Notes under the pieces: generated by a model
What the model was told of the DNA's origin: nothing
What the model saw: only the letters and a program-made list of their open reading frames with translations
Databases searched by the model: none
Made by a program: the position numbers and the translations under genes
Assembly (NCBI GenBank): GCA_045590195.1
Contig: JAZNQN010000059.1
Span: 1-38,756, forward strand
Length of the DNA: 38,756 nucleotides
From: JAZNQN01 sp045590195
GTDB taxonomy: Bacteria > Bacillota > Clostridia > UMGS1883 > UMGS1540
Direction: 5' to 3'
In this document: positions 16,947 through 24,930 of the stretch, in pieces
Numbering within the stretch: the stretch's first letter is position 1
How the letters are laid out: each line of letters opens with the position of its first letter

Positions 16947-17588
16947 ATGAAAATATTAAGGAAATATAGCATATATGTTGTGCTTTTGGTGGCAACTGCA
17001 ACACTTGGAAGTATTGGATATATAAATGAAAGCAGGAAAGAAGCAGTAAAAGAAAAAAATAAACCACAGGAGATAACATATGCGACTGAAAAAATAACAA
17101 TTAAAGCAGAAAAGCCAGAGCCTTTGGCAGAAGAAACAGCCGCAGTTGCTACGGCCGAAAAAGAAACACCGGCTCCCGAGGAAAAAGTGACATATACAAA
17201 GCCTGTAGTAGGAGAGCCTATTGAAAAATTTAGTGGCAACAATATGATTTTTTCGGAAACTATGGACGATTTTCGTACACACAATGGACAAGACTTTGCC
17301 TGCAACAGCGGAGAGGAAATATTTGCTGTGGCAAAAGGCGTTGTAACCGATATTTATGAAGATGATTTTTTAGGGCTTTGCCTGCAAATTGAACATCCCG
17401 ACGGGATAATTACAAAATACTGCGCCCTTTCTGAAACAAAGGTAAATATAGGAGATAAAATCGATGGCGGAAGTGCGGTGGCAATAGCAGGCAGCAGTGC
17501 AAAGGGGGAAAGTGCAAAAGGAATACATTTGCATTTTGAGGCTTTAAAAGACGGAGTTTATATTGACCCTGAAACTCTTTTTAACTAA
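16947..17588 (+). CDS. spoIIQ: SpoIIQ-like M23 peptidase, membrane-anchored
   Basis: The 213-residue protein has a short cytosolic end, one transmembrane helix (about 9-25), a charged Glu/Lys/Pro-rich linker to about 90, and a LytM/M23 domain. The zinc ligands appear intact: H112 and D116 in THNGQDF, and HLH at 194-196. Size, topology and the SigF-type promoter match SpoIIQ, the forespore half of the SpoIIQ-SpoIIIAH channel; clostridial forms, unlike that of B. subtilis, usually keep the metal site. The start at 16947 is chosen over an ATG at 16914 because GAAAGGGAG lies between them. A generic cell-wall M23 hydrolase is the alternative. Confidence 0.75.
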   Translation: MKILRKYSIYVVLLVATATLGSIGYINESRKEAVKEKNKPQEITYATEKITIKAEKPEPLAEETAAVATAEKETPAPEEKVTYTKPVVGEPIEKFSGNNMIFSETMDDFRTHNGQDFACNSGEEIFAVAKGVVTDIYEDDFLGLCLQIEHPDGIITKYCALSETKVNIGDKIDGGSAVAIAGSSAKGESAKGIHLHFEALKDGVYIDPETLFN

Positions 17589-17593
17589 AGATG

Positions 17594-17622
17594 TTGACAA
17601 ATCAGCCAAAAATATTTAAAAT
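17594..17622 (+). promoter_or_regulatory. SigA promoter of the TSCPD gene
   Basis: TTGACA (17594-17599), exactly 17 bp, and TAAAAT (17617-17622), directly before AAAGGAG. Confidence 0.7.
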
Positions 17623-17643
17623 TAAGTAAAAGGAGCTGATAGC

Positions 17644-17910
17644 ATGGAATACACATATAAAACAAAGGGCGTATGCTCTGCTGAAATAAAATTTGATATT
17701 GATGGCGATAAAATTTCGAATATCCGCTTTCTTGGTGGCTGCAACGGAAATTTAAAAGCCATAAGCACTCTTCTTGAAGGGCAAAGCGTAGATTATATAG
17801 AAGAAAAGCTTGCAGGAAATAAATGCGGAATGCGAAATACTTCCTGTGCGGACCAGCTTGCAAAAGCAGTAAGAAAAGCGAAAGAAGATAGGGATGTTAA
17901 AAATGATTAG
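17644..17910 (+). CDS. TSCPD-domain protein (TIGR03905 type)
   Basis: The 88-residue protein has the small TSCPD-domain pattern: GVCSAEIKFDID near 10-21, FLGGCNGNLKAIS near 31-43, and CGMRNTSCADQLAKA near 62-76. Four cysteines (C12, C35, C62, C69) are spaced as possible metal ligands. The domain is also found at the end of class II ribonucleotide reductases and as stand-alone proteins of this size. The function of the stand-alone form is not established. Own promoter at 17594 and own terminator at 17975; ribosome site AAAGGAG. Confidence 0.88.
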   Translation: MEYTYKTKGVCSAEIKFDIDGDKISNIRFLGGCNGNLKAISTLLEGQSVDYIEEKLAGNKCGMRNTSCADQLAKAVRKAKEDRDVKND

Positions 17911-17974
17911 ACCGCAAAAAGGCAAGATAATAATAATTAAAAACTTTATTTAATTCAATTTGATACAGTAATGA

Positions 17975-17999
17975 AAAAACCGCATTATATGCGGTTTTT
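17975..17999 (+). terminator. Intrinsic terminator after the TSCPD gene
   Basis: AAAAACCGCAT pairs with ATGCGGTTTTT around a three-base loop, 64 bp past the stop codon. Runs of A and T on either side would allow it to act in both directions. Confidence 0.85.
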
Positions 18000-18020
18000 A
18001 ATAATTTAAGCCTTTTTGCT

Positions 18021-18075
18021 ATGAACAAACTTCGCCTCTCGGCGTATAACATACGCCTTCGGGTTCAGTTTGTCC
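18021..18075. repeat. Structured intergenic element with nested inverted repeats
   Basis: The central hairpin GGCGTAT-AAC-ATACGCC (18041-18057) is enclosed by outer arms ACAAACT (18025-18031) and AGTTTGT (18067-18073). A second small stem (CGCC-TCTC-GGCG) competes with it. The element lies between two convergent genes and has no T-run. It resembles a dispersed REP-like or small-RNA element; copy number elsewhere is unknown. Confidence 0.5.
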
Positions 18076-18109
18076 ATTCTAAAACATTTTTTCCAATCCC
18101 TTAAACGCG

Positions 18110-18928
18110 TTAAATTTCAAAATTTCCAGGTGAAACACCTTCAAAATTTTTAAATGTTCTTATAAAATTTGAGTAGTTATTAAAGCCCGACAAAAAACAA
18201 GCTTCTTTAACCGAAACGCCCATATAAAGGTATTTTTTTGCCTCGGCAAGTTTTCTTAAAATAAGATAATTTGAAAGAGTTATTCCGCACTTCTGCCTGA
18301 AAACACGGCTCAAATAGCTGTCGTTTACATAAAGCTTTCTGGCTATGTCCGAAATTTTTACATCGCGAAAATCTTCCTCAATAATGAGAAGAGCCTTTTC
18401 GGGAATATCGCGTGGAACAATAGAGTCAACCGGCGATGCATATTTAAAATACTTGCCGATAAATGAAAGCAGTTTCATAAGGGCAGAAAGCCTTACAAGG
18501 TCATCTTCGGCACCGGTAAATTCATCAATAAAACTCATATATGTATTGTGTTTTTCCTCGGTATCAAGAGTGATTTTGCCCGGGAGAGAAACGCCAACAT
18601 AATCAATCCAGTTAAGCGAGCCCATAACATACGGCGCGGAATTCAGCGCGGCAATAACATTGGAATCAACACTTACAATGCATCTTTCATAAACTACATC
18701 TGGTTTTACAATAACCTTGTGAACACAGGTTTTTGGTATAACGAACAAATCGTGACCGGTGCAGCGGTAAAACTGGTTGCCAAAGAAAAAACTGTCTGCT
18801 CCGGAAACATTGTAGTAAATTTCATATTGGTTGTGCAGATGCGGCGCAACTGCAGAAGGAAGGCTGTGGGTTAAGTGATCCATTGAAATTTGCGGGGAAT
18901 TGTCGCGGTAAAGCGAAATATTATCCAT
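18110..18928 (-). CDS. AraC-family regulator of the sugar-acid operon
   Basis: The 272-residue protein has an N-terminal cupin (HLHNQYEIYYNVSGADSFFFGN near 31-52, with metal-or-sugar-facing histidines) and a C-terminal double helix-turn-helix (IARKLYVNDSYLSRVFRQKCG, then SVKEACFLSGFNNYSNFIRTFKNFEG). It is transcribed away from the Gfo/Idh operon and most likely senses its sugar and activates it. The start at 18928 is preferred: the promoter at 18959-18987 would initiate near 18952, leaving AAAGGGGTG as ribosome site. An ATG at 18952 would leave no leader. Confidence 0.9.
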   Translation of the reverse strand: MDNISLYRDNSPQISMDHLTHSLPSAVAPHLHNQYEIYYNVSGADSFFFGNQFYRCTGHDLFVIPKTCVHKVIVKPDVVYERCIVSVDSNVIAALNSAPYVMGSLNWIDYVGVSLPGKITLDTEEKHNTYMSFIDEFTGAEDDLVRLSALMKLLSFIGKYFKYASPVDSIVPRDIPEKALLIIEEDFRDVKISDIARKLYVNDSYLSRVFRQKCGITLSNYLILRKLAEAKKYLYMGVSVKEACFLSGFNNYSNFIRTFKNFEGVSPGNFEI

Positions 18929-18958
18929 ATCTGAAATACACACCCCTTTCATACCTGA

Positions 18959-18987
18959 ATTTTAACACTTAATTTTAAATATGTCAA
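18959..18987 (-). promoter_or_regulatory. SigA promoter of the AraC gene
   Basis: Minus-strand TTGACA (18982-18987), 17 bp, TAAAAT (18959-18964). Confidence 0.75.
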
Positions 18988-19066
18988 CAAAGAGGAAAAC
19001 AAAAGCAAACTTTTTGCACAAATTCATCGTTTTTATTGCGTATTTTGGTTTTATGCGGCCACTTAA

Positions 19067-19095
19067 TTGACTTTTAAAAGATACGGATATATAAT
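19067..19095 (+). promoter_or_regulatory. SigA promoter of the sugar-acid operon
   Basis: TTGACT (19067-19072), 17 bp, TATAAT (19090-19095), then GGAGGAATAAAAATG. The -35 is flanked by TGCGGCCACTTAA; the AraC operator probably lies in the 80 bp between this and the divergent promoter. Confidence 0.8.
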
Positions 19096-19126
19096 TATAG
19101 TAGAAAATTTTTATGGAGGAATAAAA

Positions 19127-20113
19127 ATGAATATTGCATTTGCAGGCCTCAGGCACGACCATATTTATGATTTATATAATATGGCAAAAAACCACGAACT
19201 TTATACAATTGTAGGCGAATTTGAAGAAGATGCTGCTGCAAGAGAAGCCGCTATTGAAAAGGGGCTTACATGCCAGTATAAAACCTATGACGAACTTCTT
19301 TCTGACGAAAAAGTTGAAGTTGTTGCACTTGGCGGCTGCTATGGTGACAGAGGGCAGATGGCAATTGATGCCTTAAAAGCAGGAAAACACGTAATTGCCG
19401 ATAAACCTCTTTGTACAAAGCTTTCTGAGCTTGACGAAATTGAACGCCTGGCGAAAGAAAAAAATCTTAAAGTAAGCTGTATGTTTACAATGCGCTTTAC
19501 TTCTAAAATAAACGCCGTTAAAAAGCTTGTTGAAAGCGGCGCTCTGGGCGAAATTAACAATGTTTACTTCGGTGGTCAACATCCGCTGAATTTTGGCACG
19601 CGCCCTATGTGGTATTTTGAAAAAGGCGATAAACACGGCGGTGTTTTAAACGATATTGCCATTCATGGTATAGATATTTTAAACTATGCACTGGGCATGG
19701 AAGTTGAAAACATTCTCTCAGCAAGATGCTGGAATAAATTTGCTGATAAAGCGCCCAATTTTAAAGACAGCGCTCAGCTGATGGCATCGGCAAAAGGCGG
19801 AGCGGGAATTTTGGCAGATGTTTCCTACGCAACCCCAACAGAACCCGGTTTTTCGCTTCCATACTACTGGCAGTTTTTTATCTGGGGAACAAAAGGAATG
19901 ATAAGTTTTTCAATTAATGAAGAAAAATCGAAATATTTCCTTGCAACCGATAAAGAGCCTTTTGAACTTATTGAAGAAGAAGTTAAAGATAATTATTTAA
20001 CCGATTTTTATAAAATGCTTGGCGGCGACAAAAATGTAGCTCTTCAGATGGAAGATGTTTTAAAAGCCACAAGACAAACGCTTAAAATTCAGGAATTTGC
20101 TGATAAAAACTAA
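19127..20113 (+). CDS. Gfo/Idh/MocA-family dehydrogenase 1
   Basis: The 328-residue NAD(P)-dependent enzyme opens with MNIAFAGLRHDHIYDLY, a variant nucleotide-binding turn in place of the usual GxGxxG. It carries GKHVIADKPLC near 87-97, the EKP-type motif with Asp for Glu and the catalytic-site lysine, and GGVLNDIAIHGIDILNYALG near 172-191, with the family's His/Asp pair. Substrates are typically sugars or inositols, here unknown. It is the first gene of six; ribosome site GGAGGAATAAAA before ATG 19127. The changed Rossmann turn separates it from its two downstream paralogues. Confidence 0.9.
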   Translation: MNIAFAGLRHDHIYDLYNMAKNHELYTIVGEFEEDAAAREAAIEKGLTCQYKTYDELLSDEKVEVVALGGCYGDRGQMAIDALKAGKHVIADKPLCTKLSELDEIERLAKEKNLKVSCMFTMRFTSKINAVKKLVESGALGEINNVYFGGQHPLNFGTRPMWYFEKGDKHGGVLNDIAIHGIDILNYALGMEVENILSARCWNKFADKAPNFKDSAQLMASAKGGAGILADVSYATPTEPGFSLPYYWQFFIWGTKGMISFSINEEKSKYFLATDKEPFELIEEEVKDNYLTDFYKMLGGDKNVALQMEDVLKATRQTLKIQEFADKN

Positions 20114-20129
20114 CAAAGGAGATATAAAA

Positions 20130-21197
20130 ATGGGTAGAAAACTTAATGTTGCAATTATTGGCCAGGGCAGAAGCGGCATGAATATTCACGGCGAATATAT
20201 GCTCAGAGATGAAGCTAAAAAGCTTTATAACGTAGTTGCTGTTGTTGACTGGATGAAAGAAAGAAGAGACAGAGCAAAAGAAATTTGGGGCTGCGATGTG
20301 TACGAAAATTACACCGATTTATTCGGCAGAGACGATATTGATCTTGTAATCAATTCTACTTTTTCACACTATCACTGTGCAGTTTCAGAAGACTTATTAA
20401 ACCACGGCTTTAATGTTGTAGTTGAAAAGCCTTTTGGAAAATTTTCTCTCGAATGTGAAAAAGTTATCGCAGCTGCAAAGAAAAGCGGAAAAATGTTTTC
20501 AATTTTCCAGCAGTCACGCTTTGCGCCATACTATGAAGAAGTAAAAGAAATTATAAATAGCGGTGTACTTGGTAAAATAGAACATATTTCAATTAAATTC
20601 TCAGGCTTTAAAAGAAGATGGGACTGGCAGTGTTCAAACCGCTACTATGCAGGTGCGCTTTTAAACACAGGCCCTCATCCGCTTGATCAGGCCCTTGATT
20701 TACTTGATACCGATGATATGCCAAATGTATTCTCTGTTCTTAAAAGAATAAATTCAAACGGCGATGCAGAAGATTATGTGAAACTTATTCTTACATATCC
20801 CGGCCGTCCGCTTATCGACCTTGAAATTAACGGCGTAGATGCTTATAACGACCGTGTTTACGATATTTATGCCGAAAAGGGCAGCCTTATTGCAGGCTAT
20901 GACAAAATTAAATATAAATATCACGATGACAAAGAGATGCCAAAGTTTACTCTCGAGCCAATTACCAAAGAAGATGGCATTACACCTTCAATGTGCGTAG
21001 AAGAGCTTTCGTGGCACGAAGTTTGCAAAGATGTAAATGGAACAGTTTTTGTAGAAGGCACAAACAAATACTATGAAAATATTTATAACCACCTTGTAAA
21101 TGGGGAAGAGCTTAAAATTAAACCTGAAAAGATTTTGCAGCAGATAAGAGTTATTGAGCTTGTTCACGCTCAAAATCCTATGCCAACCATTTACTAG
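20130..21197 (+). CDS. Gfo/Idh/MocA-family dehydrogenase 2
   Basis: The 355-residue paralogue begins LNVAIIGQGRSGMNIHGEYM, a good Rossmann motif, then NVVVEKPFGKF near 108-118 (EKP lysine) and YYAGALLNTGPHPLDQALDLL near 171-191. It follows gene 1 by 16 bp with its own AAAGGAGAT. A different C-terminal region argues for a different substrate or step from gene 1, such as oxidation and re-reduction at different carbons of one sugar. This is inference. Confidence 0.92.
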   Translation: MGRKLNVAIIGQGRSGMNIHGEYMLRDEAKKLYNVVAVVDWMKERRDRAKEIWGCDVYENYTDLFGRDDIDLVINSTFSHYHCAVSEDLLNHGFNVVVEKPFGKFSLECEKVIAAAKKSGKMFSIFQQSRFAPYYEEVKEIINSGVLGKIEHISIKFSGFKRRWDWQCSNRYYAGALLNTGPHPLDQALDLLDTDDMPNVFSVLKRINSNGDAEDYVKLILTYPGRPLIDLEINGVDAYNDRVYDIYAEKGSLIAGYDKIKYKYHDDKEMPKFTLEPITKEDGITPSMCVEELSWHEVCKDVNGTVFVEGTNKYYENIYNHLVNGEELKIKPEKILQQIRVIELVHAQNPMPTIY

Positions 21198-21206
21198 GAG
21201 GAAACT

Positions 21207-22223
21207 ATGGTAAATTTTGCAATAATAGGTTGTGGCAGAATTGCACCAAATCATTTACAGGCTATAAAAGAGGCACCAAGCGCAAGCCTTGTGGCAGTTT
21301 GTGATATAATAGAAGAAAAAGCAAAAGCTACGGGCGAAGAATACGGCTGCAAATGGTATACCGATGCAGAGGAAATGCTTGAATGCGAGAAAATAGATGT
21401 TTGCTGCGTACTTACTCCAAGCGGAATGCACTGCGAGCACACCTGCCTTGCGGCAAAGCATAAAGTAAATGTTCTTTGTGAAAAGCCTCTTGATGTAACA
21501 ATAGAAAAAATGCAGAAAATGATAGATTGTTGCAAAGAAAACGGCGTAAAGCTCGGTGCAATATTTCAGCGCAGATTTTTTGAAGCTGCTATTGAAACCA
21601 AGAAAGCAATAGAAAAAGGCTATCTTGGTAAAATTGCTCTTGCAACTGCTTCGCTTAAATATTTTCGCGATCAGGAATATTACGATAGAGGCGACTGGCG
21701 CGCTACATGGGAAATGGATGGCGGTGGCGCACTTATGAATCAGGGGATTCACGGCGTTGACTTAATTTCATGGATGATGGGCGGAATAGAATCGGTTGAT
21801 GCTCTTTGCAAAACCCAGGTATGGGATATAGATGTTGAAGATACTGCTGTTGTGCGAGTTAAGTACAAAAATGGCGCAATTGGCGTAATTGAAGGAACAA
21901 CCTGTGCTTATCCCGGCCTTGACAATATTTTTTCAATTCACGGTAGCGAAGGAAGTATTTCTTTCGGAAACGACGGATTTTTGATTTGGAATTTGAAGGA
22001 TAAAAGTATTAAAATGCCAGAAACTCAGGGGACTACGGGTGGTATGAACTGCAAATATAATATTGCTGTTAACACAGGGCATGATTATCAGGTTGAAGAT
22101 ATGGCAAGAGCAGTGCTTGAAAACCGAAACCCCGCAATCACGGGCGAAGAAGCTATGGAAAGTGTAAAAATTATTTTGAAAATTTATCAGTCGTCCCGTG
22201 AAGGAAAGGAAATTAAAATATGA
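21207..22223 (+). CDS. Gfo/Idh/MocA-family dehydrogenase 3
   Basis: The 338-residue enzyme has the canonical VNFAIIGCGRIAPNHLQAI opening, NVLCEKPLDVT near 91-101, and DGGGALMNQGIHGVDLISWMMGG near 171-193 with the catalytic His-Asp. It resembles inositol, UDP-N-acetyl-hexosamine or gluconate-type members most closely of the three. Ribosome site AGGAGGAAACT. Its stop overlaps the next ATG by four bases (ATGA), coupling it to the NagB-like gene. Confidence 0.93.
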   Translation: MVNFAIIGCGRIAPNHLQAIKEAPSASLVAVCDIIEEKAKATGEEYGCKWYTDAEEMLECEKIDVCCVLTPSGMHCEHTCLAAKHKVNVLCEKPLDVTIEKMQKMIDCCKENGVKLGAIFQRRFFEAAIETKKAIEKGYLGKIALATASLKYFRDQEYYDRGDWRATWEMDGGGALMNQGIHGVDLISWMMGGIESVDALCKTQVWDIDVEDTAVVRVKYKNGAIGVIEGTTCAYPGLDNIFSIHGSEGSISFGNDGFLIWNLKDKSIKMPETQGTTGGMNCKYNIAVNTGHDYQVEDMARAVLENRNPAITGEEAMESVKIILKIYQSSREGKEIKI

Positions 22224-22987
22224 TAAAAAGCTTTAAAAAAGAAAAACTTAATGTAAATATATTTGAAACAAGAGAAGAAATGGGCAAAGCTGCGGCAGAA
22301 GATGCAGGCAGAAAAATATGTGAGCTTTTAAAAGAAAAAGAAGAAGTTAATATTATTTTTGCGGCTGCGCCTTCACAAAACGAAGTACTTGAAAACCTTG
22401 TAAAATACGAAGGGATTGACTGGAGCAGAATAAATGCTTTTCATATGGACGAATATATTGGTCTCCCATTTGATGCTCCACAGCGCTTTGGCAACTTTTT
22501 AAATGAGCATATTTTTTCGCTCTTGCCTTTTAAAAACGTTTTTTACATAAATGGCGGAGCGGAAGATATTGATGCAGAATGCGAAAGATATACTGCTCTT
22601 TTAAAAGAATATAAAACAGATATTGTGTGCCTTGGAATAGGAGAAAACGGCCATATTGCATTTAACGATCCGCCTGTTGCCGATTTTGAGGATAAGGTGT
22701 ACATCAAAAAAGTTAAGCTTGACGAAATTTGCCGCAATCAGCAGGTAAACGATGGTTGCTTTGAAAGCATTGATGCCGTTCCAACCCATGCCTTAACCCT
22801 TACAATTCCTGCTCTTATGGCAGGCAAACACCTTTATTGCTCTGTTCCTGCAATTACAAAGGCAGATGCCGTAAAAGGTATGATTGAGGGCGAAATTTCA
22901 ACTGCGTGCCCTTGTACAATCCTTAGAACGCACGATGATGCAACCCTTTATGCCGATGGCGACAGCAGCAGTAAATTAAGTTTATAA
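22220..22987 (+). CDS. NagB-like sugar-phosphate isomerase/deaminase with altered active site
   Basis: The 255-residue protein has the glucosamine-6-phosphate deaminase/6-phosphogluconolactonase fold: FHMDEYIGL near 75-82 with the conserved D77-E78, and GIGENGHIAFNDP near 139-151. In E. coli NagB the second motif reads GNDGHIAFNEP, and its Asp141 and Glu148 flank His143. Here those positions are N143 and D150 around H145, so proton transfer may differ. It could be a variant deaminase, a lactonase or an isomerase. It overlaps the preceding dehydrogenase by four bases. No NagA deacetylase lies nearby. Confidence 0.85.
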   Translation: MIKSFKKEKLNVNIFETREEMGKAAAEDAGRKICELLKEKEEVNIIFAAAPSQNEVLENLVKYEGIDWSRINAFHMDEYIGLPFDAPQRFGNFLNEHIFSLLPFKNVFYINGGAEDIDAECERYTALLKEYKTDIVCLGIGENGHIAFNDPPVADFEDKVYIKKVKLDEICRNQQVNDGCFESIDAVPTHALTLTIPALMAGKHLYCSVPAITKADAVKGMIEGEISTACPCTILRTHDDATLYADGDSSSKLSL

Positions 22988-23002
22988 TAAGGAGAATTTA
23001 TT

Positions 23003-24049
23003 ATGAAAATGACATTTCGCTGGTACGGAGAAGATGATCCGGTTACCTTGGAAAAAATAAGGCAAATTCCCGGTATGACAGGCATTGTTTCGGCAATTTA
23101 CGATATTCCTGTTGGGCAGGTGTGGCCACTTGAGAGAATTTTAAAACTTAAAGAAACTATTGAAAATGCAGGCCTTGAGCTTTCTGTTATAGAAAGTGTT
23201 CCTGTTCACGAGGATATTAAAATGGGCGGCGGAGCCCGCGATGAATACATAGAAAACTACTGCGAAACACTTAGAAATCTTGCAAAAGCAGGGGTTGACT
23301 GTGTTTGCTACAACTTTATGCCCGTTTTCGACTGGACCCGTTCAAACCTTGCATATACATTGCCCGATGGCTCAAATGCATTGATTTATGAAAACGAAAC
23401 AGTTTTAAAAATGGACCCCATTAAAGGCGAATTATCGCTTCCCGGATGGGATTCAAGCTATACAAAAGACGATATGAAAAATCTTCTTAATGCTTATAGT
23501 AATATAACCGAAGAAGATTTGTGGAACAACCTTAAATATTTTCTCGATAAGGTTATTAAGGTTGCCGAAGAGGTTAAGGTTAAAATGGCAATTCATCCCG
23601 ATGATCCTCCCTGGAGCATTTTCGGCCTTCCCAGAATTATAACAAATAAAGAAAATATAAAAAGATTTTTAAAACTTTACGACAGTAAGTATAACGGCCT
23701 TACTCTTTGCTCCGGCTCACTTGGTGTACTTCGCGAAAACGATATTGTAGACCTTGTAAATACTTATTGCGACCGCATCCACTTTGCTCATATCAGAAAT
23801 ATTAAAATTACAGGCGAGCACAGTTTTGAGGAATCGGCTCATAAAACCGAATGTGGCTCACTTGATATTTATGGCATTGTAAAAGCTTATTACGATAACG
23901 GCTTTGACGGTTACATCCGCCCTGACCACGGCAGAATGATTTGGGGCGAAACAGGTAAACCCGGCTATGGCCTTTTCGACAGAGCCCTTGGCGCAGTTTA
24001 TATAAATGGCCTTTGGGAAGCAATAAGCAAATCGGAGGGTGAAAAATGA
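23003..24049 (+). CDS. uxuA: D-mannonate dehydratase
   Basis: The 348-residue TIM-barrel enzyme dehydrates D-mannonate to 2-keto-3-deoxygluconate in hexuronate breakdown. Visible are MTFRWYGEDDPVTLEKIRQIPG at the start (split by the family's RWxG), VCYNFMPVFDWTR near 93-105, MAIHPDDPPW near 195-204 with metal-binding His/Asp, LCSGSLG, HIRN and the C-terminal RPDHGRMIWGE. It is at the short end of the family (350-395). Ribosome site AAGGAGAATTT. Its stop overlaps the following SDR gene by four bases, as expected for a uxuA-uxuB pair. Confidence 0.95.
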   Translation: MKMTFRWYGEDDPVTLEKIRQIPGMTGIVSAIYDIPVGQVWPLERILKLKETIENAGLELSVIESVPVHEDIKMGGGARDEYIENYCETLRNLAKAGVDCVCYNFMPVFDWTRSNLAYTLPDGSNALIYENETVLKMDPIKGELSLPGWDSSYTKDDMKNLLNAYSNITEEDLWNNLKYFLDKVIKVAEEVKVKMAIHPDDPPWSIFGLPRIITNKENIKRFLKLYDSKYNGLTLCSGSLGVLRENDIVDLVNTYCDRIHFAHIRNIKITGEHSFEESAHKTECGSLDIYGIVKAYYDNGFDGYIRPDHGRMIWGETGKPGYGLFDRALGAVYINGLWEAISKSEGEK

Positions 24050-24897
24050 AATTACCATTTGAAATAGATTTAAATAATAAAGTTGCAGTTGTAACAGGCG
24101 GTGGCGGAGTACTTTGCTCGCTTTTTGCAAAAGCCTTAGCTAAAAGCGGTGCCAGTGTTGCCATACTTGATTTAAGAGAAGAGGCGGCAGCAGCCGTTGC
24201 CGATGAAATAGTTAAAGATGGCGGAAAAGCAAAAGGATATAGCGCAAATGTGCTTGACAAAGCATCCCTTGAAAAAGTAAGAGAAGAAATTATTAAAGAT
24301 TTTGGGAAGTGCGATATTCTTTTAAACGGCGCAGGTGGCAATAACCCAAAAGGCACAACAACTAACGACTATTTTGACAAAGCTGACCTTTTGAAAGAAG
24401 ATGTTAAAACATTTTTCGATTTAGACCCCGATGGCGTAAGCTTTGTGTTTAACTTAAACTTTCTCGGCACACTTTTGCCAACTCAGGTTTTTGCTATGGA
24501 TTTAATTGAAAAAGAAGATGCAAGCATTATAAACATTTCTTCTATGAATGCTTTTACTCCTCTTACAAGAATTCCTGCATATTCAGGTGCAAAAGCAGCT
24601 ATTTCAAACTTTACTCAGTGGCTTGCAGTTCACTTTTCGAAAACAAATATAAGAGTTAATGCAATTGCCCCGGGCTTTTTCTTAACCAATCAGAACAGGG
24701 CCCTTTTAATCGATGAAAAAGGCGAATTTACTGCCCGTTCAAAGAAAATTTTATCACAAACTCCAATGGACCGCTTTGGCGATGCGCAGGAACTTATAGG
24801 AACACTTTTGTTCCTTGTTTCAAAAGATGCATCAAGCTTTATAAACGGCGTTGTAATTCCCGTGGATGGCGGATTTTCAGCATATAGCGGAGTATAA
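24046..24897 (+). CDS. SDR dehydrogenase, D-mannonate oxidoreductase type
   Basis: The 283-residue classical SDR has the cofactor loop VVTGGGGVLCSLFAKAL near 15-31, NGAGGNNP near 95-102, the catalytic serine in IINISSMNAF and the YSGAKAA Tyr/Lys pair near 182-188. Members next to uxuA interconvert fructuronate and mannonate; the extra loop after NGAGG (KGTTTNDYFDKADLL) is usual for that group. It is the last gene of the operon and overlaps uxuA by four bases. UxaC (uronate isomerase), KdgK and KdgA are not in the window, so the route is incomplete here. Confidence 0.9.
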   Translation: MKLPFEIDLNNKVAVVTGGGGVLCSLFAKALAKSGASVAILDLREEAAAAVADEIVKDGGKAKGYSANVLDKASLEKVREEIIKDFGKCDILLNGAGGNNPKGTTTNDYFDKADLLKEDVKTFFDLDPDGVSFVFNLNFLGTLLPTQVFAMDLIEKEDASIINISSMNAFTPLTRIPAYSGAKAAISNFTQWLAVHFSKTNIRVNAIAPGFFLTNQNRALLIDEKGEFTARSKKILSQTPMDRFGDAQELIGTLLFLVSKDASSFINGVVIPVDGGFSAYSGV

Positions 24898-24930
24898 AAA
24901 AAGAGCGGCTTTGCGACCCTTTTTTTAAAA

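Noticed and set aside
24898..24930. Terminator between the convergent SDR and AAC(3)-like genes
   Set aside because: An A-run, GC-containing centre and T-run are present, but the stem has three mismatches, so I do not list it as a feature.
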